A DNA stretch of 16,202 bases from GCA-002726655 sp046582185 (GTDB taxonomy: Bacteria; Pseudomonadota; Gammaproteobacteria; Pseudomonadales; Azotimanducaceae). Where the stretch lies: assembly GCA_046582185.1 (NCBI GenBank), contig JAYGEX010000006.1, positions 1-16,202 on the forward strand, in the 5' to 3' direction. A program made the translations under genes and the position numbers. Below the pieces are notes generated by a model that made no database searches, was not told where the DNA came from, and was given only the letters and a program-made list of their open reading frames with translations. How positions within the stretch are numbered: the first letter of the stretch is position 1; each line of letters begins with the position of its first letter. Shown here in pieces: positions 13,853 through 16,202 of the stretch.

Positions 13853-15949
13853 GTGGCTAGATCGACTCCCATTAAAAGATACAGAAATATCGGTATTGTT
13901 GCCCACGTAGATGCGGGCAAAACAACGACTACTGAGCGAATCCTGTTCTACACTGGTATTTCACACAAGATCGGCGAAGTTCATGACGGCGCCGCTACCA
14001 TGGACTGGATGGAGCAAGAGCAGGAGCGTGGTATTACAATAACCTCCGCTGCCACAACAACATTCTGGTCTGGTTCCGAGAAGCAATTCGAAGAGCATCG
14101 CGTCAATATTATCGACACTCCGGGCCATGTTGATTTCACGATTGAAGTTGAGAGATCGCTTCGTGTGCTTGATGGCGCGGTTGTGGTTTTTTGTGGTACC
14201 TCAGGAGTTGAACCACAATCAGAAACAGTATGGCGACAAGCCAACAAATATGAAGTGCCGCGTATCGTATTCGTCAATAAGATGGATCGTGCCGGTGCTG
14301 ATTTTCTGCGTGTGGTTAATCAAATTGAAGAACGTCTCGGCTCAACTGCCGTGCCGATTCAGTTGGCCATTGGCGCTGAAGAGCATTTCCAGGGGATTGT
14401 GGATCTCGTCAAGATGAAGGCGTTTTACTGGGAGGCAGATGACATGGGCCTGACTTTCGTCGAAAGAGAAATTCCGGAAGATCTTGTAGAGCTAGCTGAA
14501 GAATACCGTGAAAAAATGATCGAAGCAGCTGCCGAAGCTAATGACGAGTACATGGAGAAATATCTCGATGATGGTGAATTGTCGAATGATGAAATAAAGG
14601 CAGGCCTACGTTCCAGAACCATTAACAATGAAATTGTACTGGCGCTTTGCGGTTCAGCATTCAAGAACAAGGGCGTTCAGACCATGTTGGATGCAGTCAT
14701 TGAATACTTGCCAGCACCGGATGAAGTAAAAGCCATTAAGGGCTTCCTCGATGATGCCGCGGGTACTGAAGCTGAGCGTAAAGCCAGTGATGAGGAACCA
14801 TTTGCAGCGCTGGCATTCAAAATTGCAACCGATCCATTCGTGGGCGCTCTGACATTCTTTCGAGTCTATTCAGGCATCCTGAATTCTGGCGATTTTGTCT
14901 ACAACCCGGTCAAGGGAAAGCGTGAGCGAATTGGTCGAATGGTACAGATGCACGCTAATGACAGAACGGAAATCAAGGAAGTAAGGGCTGGTGATATTGC
15001 CGCTGCCATTGGCTTAAAACAGGCAACTACTGGCGATACGCTTTGTGCTGAAAAGGATGTCATTACCCTGGAGCGAATGGAATTCCCGGAGCCCGTTATT
15101 CACGTTGCAGTAGAGCCGAGGTCCAAAGCGGATCAGGAAAAGATGGGTGTGGCGCTGAGTAAATTGGCTGCAGAAGATCCATCTTTCAGCGTAAGAACAG
15201 ATGAAGAATCAGGCCAGACCATTATTGGTGGTATGGGTGAGTTGCACCTGGATATTCTCGTCGATCGAATGAGGCGGGAATTTGGCGTTGAAGCCAATGT
15301 TGGTAAGCCGCAAGTTGCTTATCGTGAAACGATTCGTAAGACAGTTGAAGCAGAAGGCAAATTTGTACGGCAAACAGGTGGTCGTGGTCAGTATGGACAC
15401 GTTTGGATCAGGATTGAGCCATTGGAAGGTGCTGATTACGAATTTGTCGACGAGATCGTTGGTGGTGTCGTGCCGCGGGAATATATCAGCGCCGTAAATA
15501 AGGGAATTTCGGAGCAGTTGGCCAACGGCGTTCTGGCTGGTTTTCCGCTGCTGGGAGTGAAGGCCACTTTGTATGATGGCTCCTACCACGATGTTGACTC
15601 CAGTGAAGTGTCATTCAAGGTGGCAGGCTCTATGGCAATGCGTGCGGGTGCGCTGGAGGCAGATCCCGTTCTCCTTGAGCCGGTTTTTAATGTAGAAGTT
15701 GTCACGCCAGAGGATTACTACGGTGACATCGTAGGCGATCTGAACCGGCGTCGCGGCATTGTCACTGGCATGGAAGATGTTGCTGCAGGTAAGGCTGTTC
15801 GAGCAGAGGTACCATTGTCTGAAATGTTTGGTTATGCCACCTCAATGCGGTCGGCTACACAGGGGCGTGCGACCTTCTCAATGGAATTTGCAAAATATAA
15901 GGAAGTGCCGGATAGCATTGCCGAGGCGGTAATCAACAAAACATCATAA
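13853..15949 (+). CDS. fusA: Elongation factor G
   Basis: EF-G is the GTPase that drives translocation and, with RRF, ribosome recycling. The 698-residue product (E. coli 704) has the P-loop AHVDAGKT (17-24), the switch I region ending RGITI (59-63), DTPGH (88-92) and NKMD (142-145). Domain II follows (ALAFKIATDPFVG), then domain III (MGELHLDI) and domains IV-V (GGRGQYGHV, YHDVDSSE, PLSEMFGYAT). The histidine of DTPGH, essential for GTP hydrolysis, is present. The start is GTG 13853, giving MARSTPIKRYRNIGI, which aligns exactly with the family. Its ribosome-binding site (GGGGA, 13840-13844) is modest. It is the canonical str-operon EF-G: close to rpsG and full length, with no sign that it is a specialised paralogue. 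Confidence 0.99.
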   Translation: MARSTPIKRYRNIGIVAHVDAGKTTTTERILFYTGISHKIGEVHDGAATMDWMEQEQERGITITSAATTTFWSGSEKQFEEHRVNIIDTPGHVDFTIEVERSLRVLDGAVVVFCGTSGVEPQSETVWRQANKYEVPRIVFVNKMDRAGADFLRVVNQIEERLGSTAVPIQLAIGAEEHFQGIVDLVKMKAFYWEADDMGLTFVEREIPEDLVELAEEYREKMIEAAAEANDEYMEKYLDDGELSNDEIKAGLRSRTINNEIVLALCGSAFKNKGVQTMLDAVIEYLPAPDEVKAIKGFLDDAAGTEAERKASDEEPFAALAFKIATDPFVGALTFFRVYSGILNSGDFVYNPVKGKRERIGRMVQMHANDRTEIKEVRAGDIAAAIGLKQATTGDTLCAEKDVITLERMEFPEPVIHVAVEPRSKADQEKMGVALSKLAAEDPSFSVRTDEESGQTIIGGMGELHLDILVDRMRREFGVEANVGKPQVAYRETIRKTVEAEGKFVRQTGGRGQYGHVWIRIEPLEGADYEFVDEIVGGVVPREYISAVNKGISEQLANGVLAGFPLLGVKATLYDGSYHDVDSSEVSFKVAGSMAMRAGALEADPVLLEPVFNVEVVTPEDYYGDIVGDLNRRRGIVTGMEDVAAGKAVRAEVPLSEMFGYATSMRSATQGRATFSMEFAKYKEVPDSIAEAVINKTS

Positions 15950-15956
15950 CGATCTG

Positions 15957-16021
15957 CATACATTTTATAACGACAAACCTATACCGATAAAACTGATACC
16001 GGTAAGTAATGGTTTTGTATG
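15957..16021 (+). promoter_or_regulatory. Nested helices in the fusA-tuf gap
   Basis: Three helices nest within the 138-base gap. CATACA (15957-15962) pairs with TGTATG (16016-16021). AAACC (15975-15979) pairs with GGTTT (16011-16015), directly stacked on the first on the 3' side. TACCG (15982-15986) pairs with CGGTA (16000-16004). The 5' side has a 12-base bulge. A leader fold or processing site for tuf mRNA is possible, since EF-Tu is made in large excess over EF-G. Each helix is short, so this is tentative. No good promoter is seen in the gap. Confidence 0.35.
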
Positions 16022-16035
16022 TGGGCTAAAGACAG

Positions 16036-16054
16036 AGGAGAGCATTGCTCTCCT
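16036..16054 (+). terminator. Hairpin before tuf, possible attenuator
   Basis: AGGAGAGC (16036-16043) and GCTCTCCT (16047-16054) form a perfect 8-bp stem over an ATT loop. The following TAAGAATAAATTATTT is A/T-rich but lacks a T run, so any termination would be weak. It ends 23 bases before the tuf ribosome-binding site. Partial attenuation or an mRNA end point between fusA and tuf are both possible. Confidence 0.45.
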
Positions 16055-16087
16055 TAAGAATAAATTATTTAACAAATGAGGTGACAG

Positions 16088-16202
16088 ATGTCCAAAGAGA
16101 AATTTGAGCGGACTAAGCCGCATTTAAATGTCGGCACCATTGGCCACGTTGACCATGGTAAGACGACATTAACTGCAGCAATTACAAAGGTATGTGCAGA
16201 AG
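16088..16202 (+). CDS. tuf: Elongation factor Tu, N-terminal part (3' part outside window)
   Basis: ATG 16088 opens a frame that runs off the window after 38 codons. It reads MSKEKFERTKPHLNVGTIGH and continues with the P-loop GHVDHGKT (19-26) and TLTAAITKV, which is the start of EF-Tu. The ribosome-binding sequence GAGGTGA at 16078-16084 is the longest anti-16S match in the window, in keeping with the very high output of EF-Tu. It is the last str-operon gene visible and the second tuf of the window (tufA by E. coli convention). The catalytic and tRNA-binding parts lie outside, so integrity cannot be judged. Confidence 0.97.
   Translation, partial: MSKEKFERTKPHLNVGTIGHVDHGKTTLTAAITKVCAE

Overview
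The window is a contiguous piece of the housekeeping transcription and translation cluster of a gammaproteobacterium. Gene order is tuf (3' end) - tRNA-Trp - secE - nusG - rplK - rplA - rplJ - rplL - rpoB - rpoC - rpsL - rpsG - fusA - tuf (5' end), all on the + strand. The order, the two flanking tuf copies, a 156-residue short-type S7, a 1356-residue RpoB (close to the Pseudomonas length) and a 1408-residue RpoC whose zinc-binding cysteines and NADFDGD motif fall at E. coli numbering all point to Gammaproteobacteria outside the enterics. The genus cannot be read from the sequence.

Layout: 1-141 is the C-terminal end of EF-Tu, followed by a small hairpin and tRNA-Trp(CCA) at 305-380. SecE (translocase) and NusG (elongation factor) follow at 553-1507. 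The L11-L1 pair (1638-2764) sits behind a leader hairpin that looks like the L1 autoregulatory site. The L10-L7/L12 pair (3080-4016) sits behind a structured leader of about 180 bases that resembles the L10 leader. RNA polymerase beta and beta' fill 4134-12532; strong hairpins precede both genes. A perfect 15-bp terminator hairpin closes the rpoBC unit at 12574-12606. Ten bases later a near-consensus sigma-70 promoter (12616-12644) starts the str operon: rpsL, rpsG, fusA and tuf. Its intercistronic gaps carry further RNA structures, including a probable S7 operator between rpsL and rpsG, a possible three-way junction before fusA and nested helices before tuf.

Together the genes supply the RNA polymerase core, a NusG coupling factor, the ribosomal stalk and its base (L10, L7/L12, L11), L1, two 30S proteins (S12, S7), both main elongation factors and one tRNA. 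Control appears to be by ribosomal-protein feedback on mRNA leaders, by attenuation or RNase III processing before rpoB, and by a promoter with a GC-rich discriminator before rpsL.

I found no mobile element, CRISPR array, defence island or unknown gene. The observations most worth a second look are the structured RNA upstream of fusA, unusual residues at conserved positions in RpoB and RpoC, and non-ATG starts in four of the eleven complete protein genes (TTG for nusG and rpoC, GTG for rplJ and fusA).
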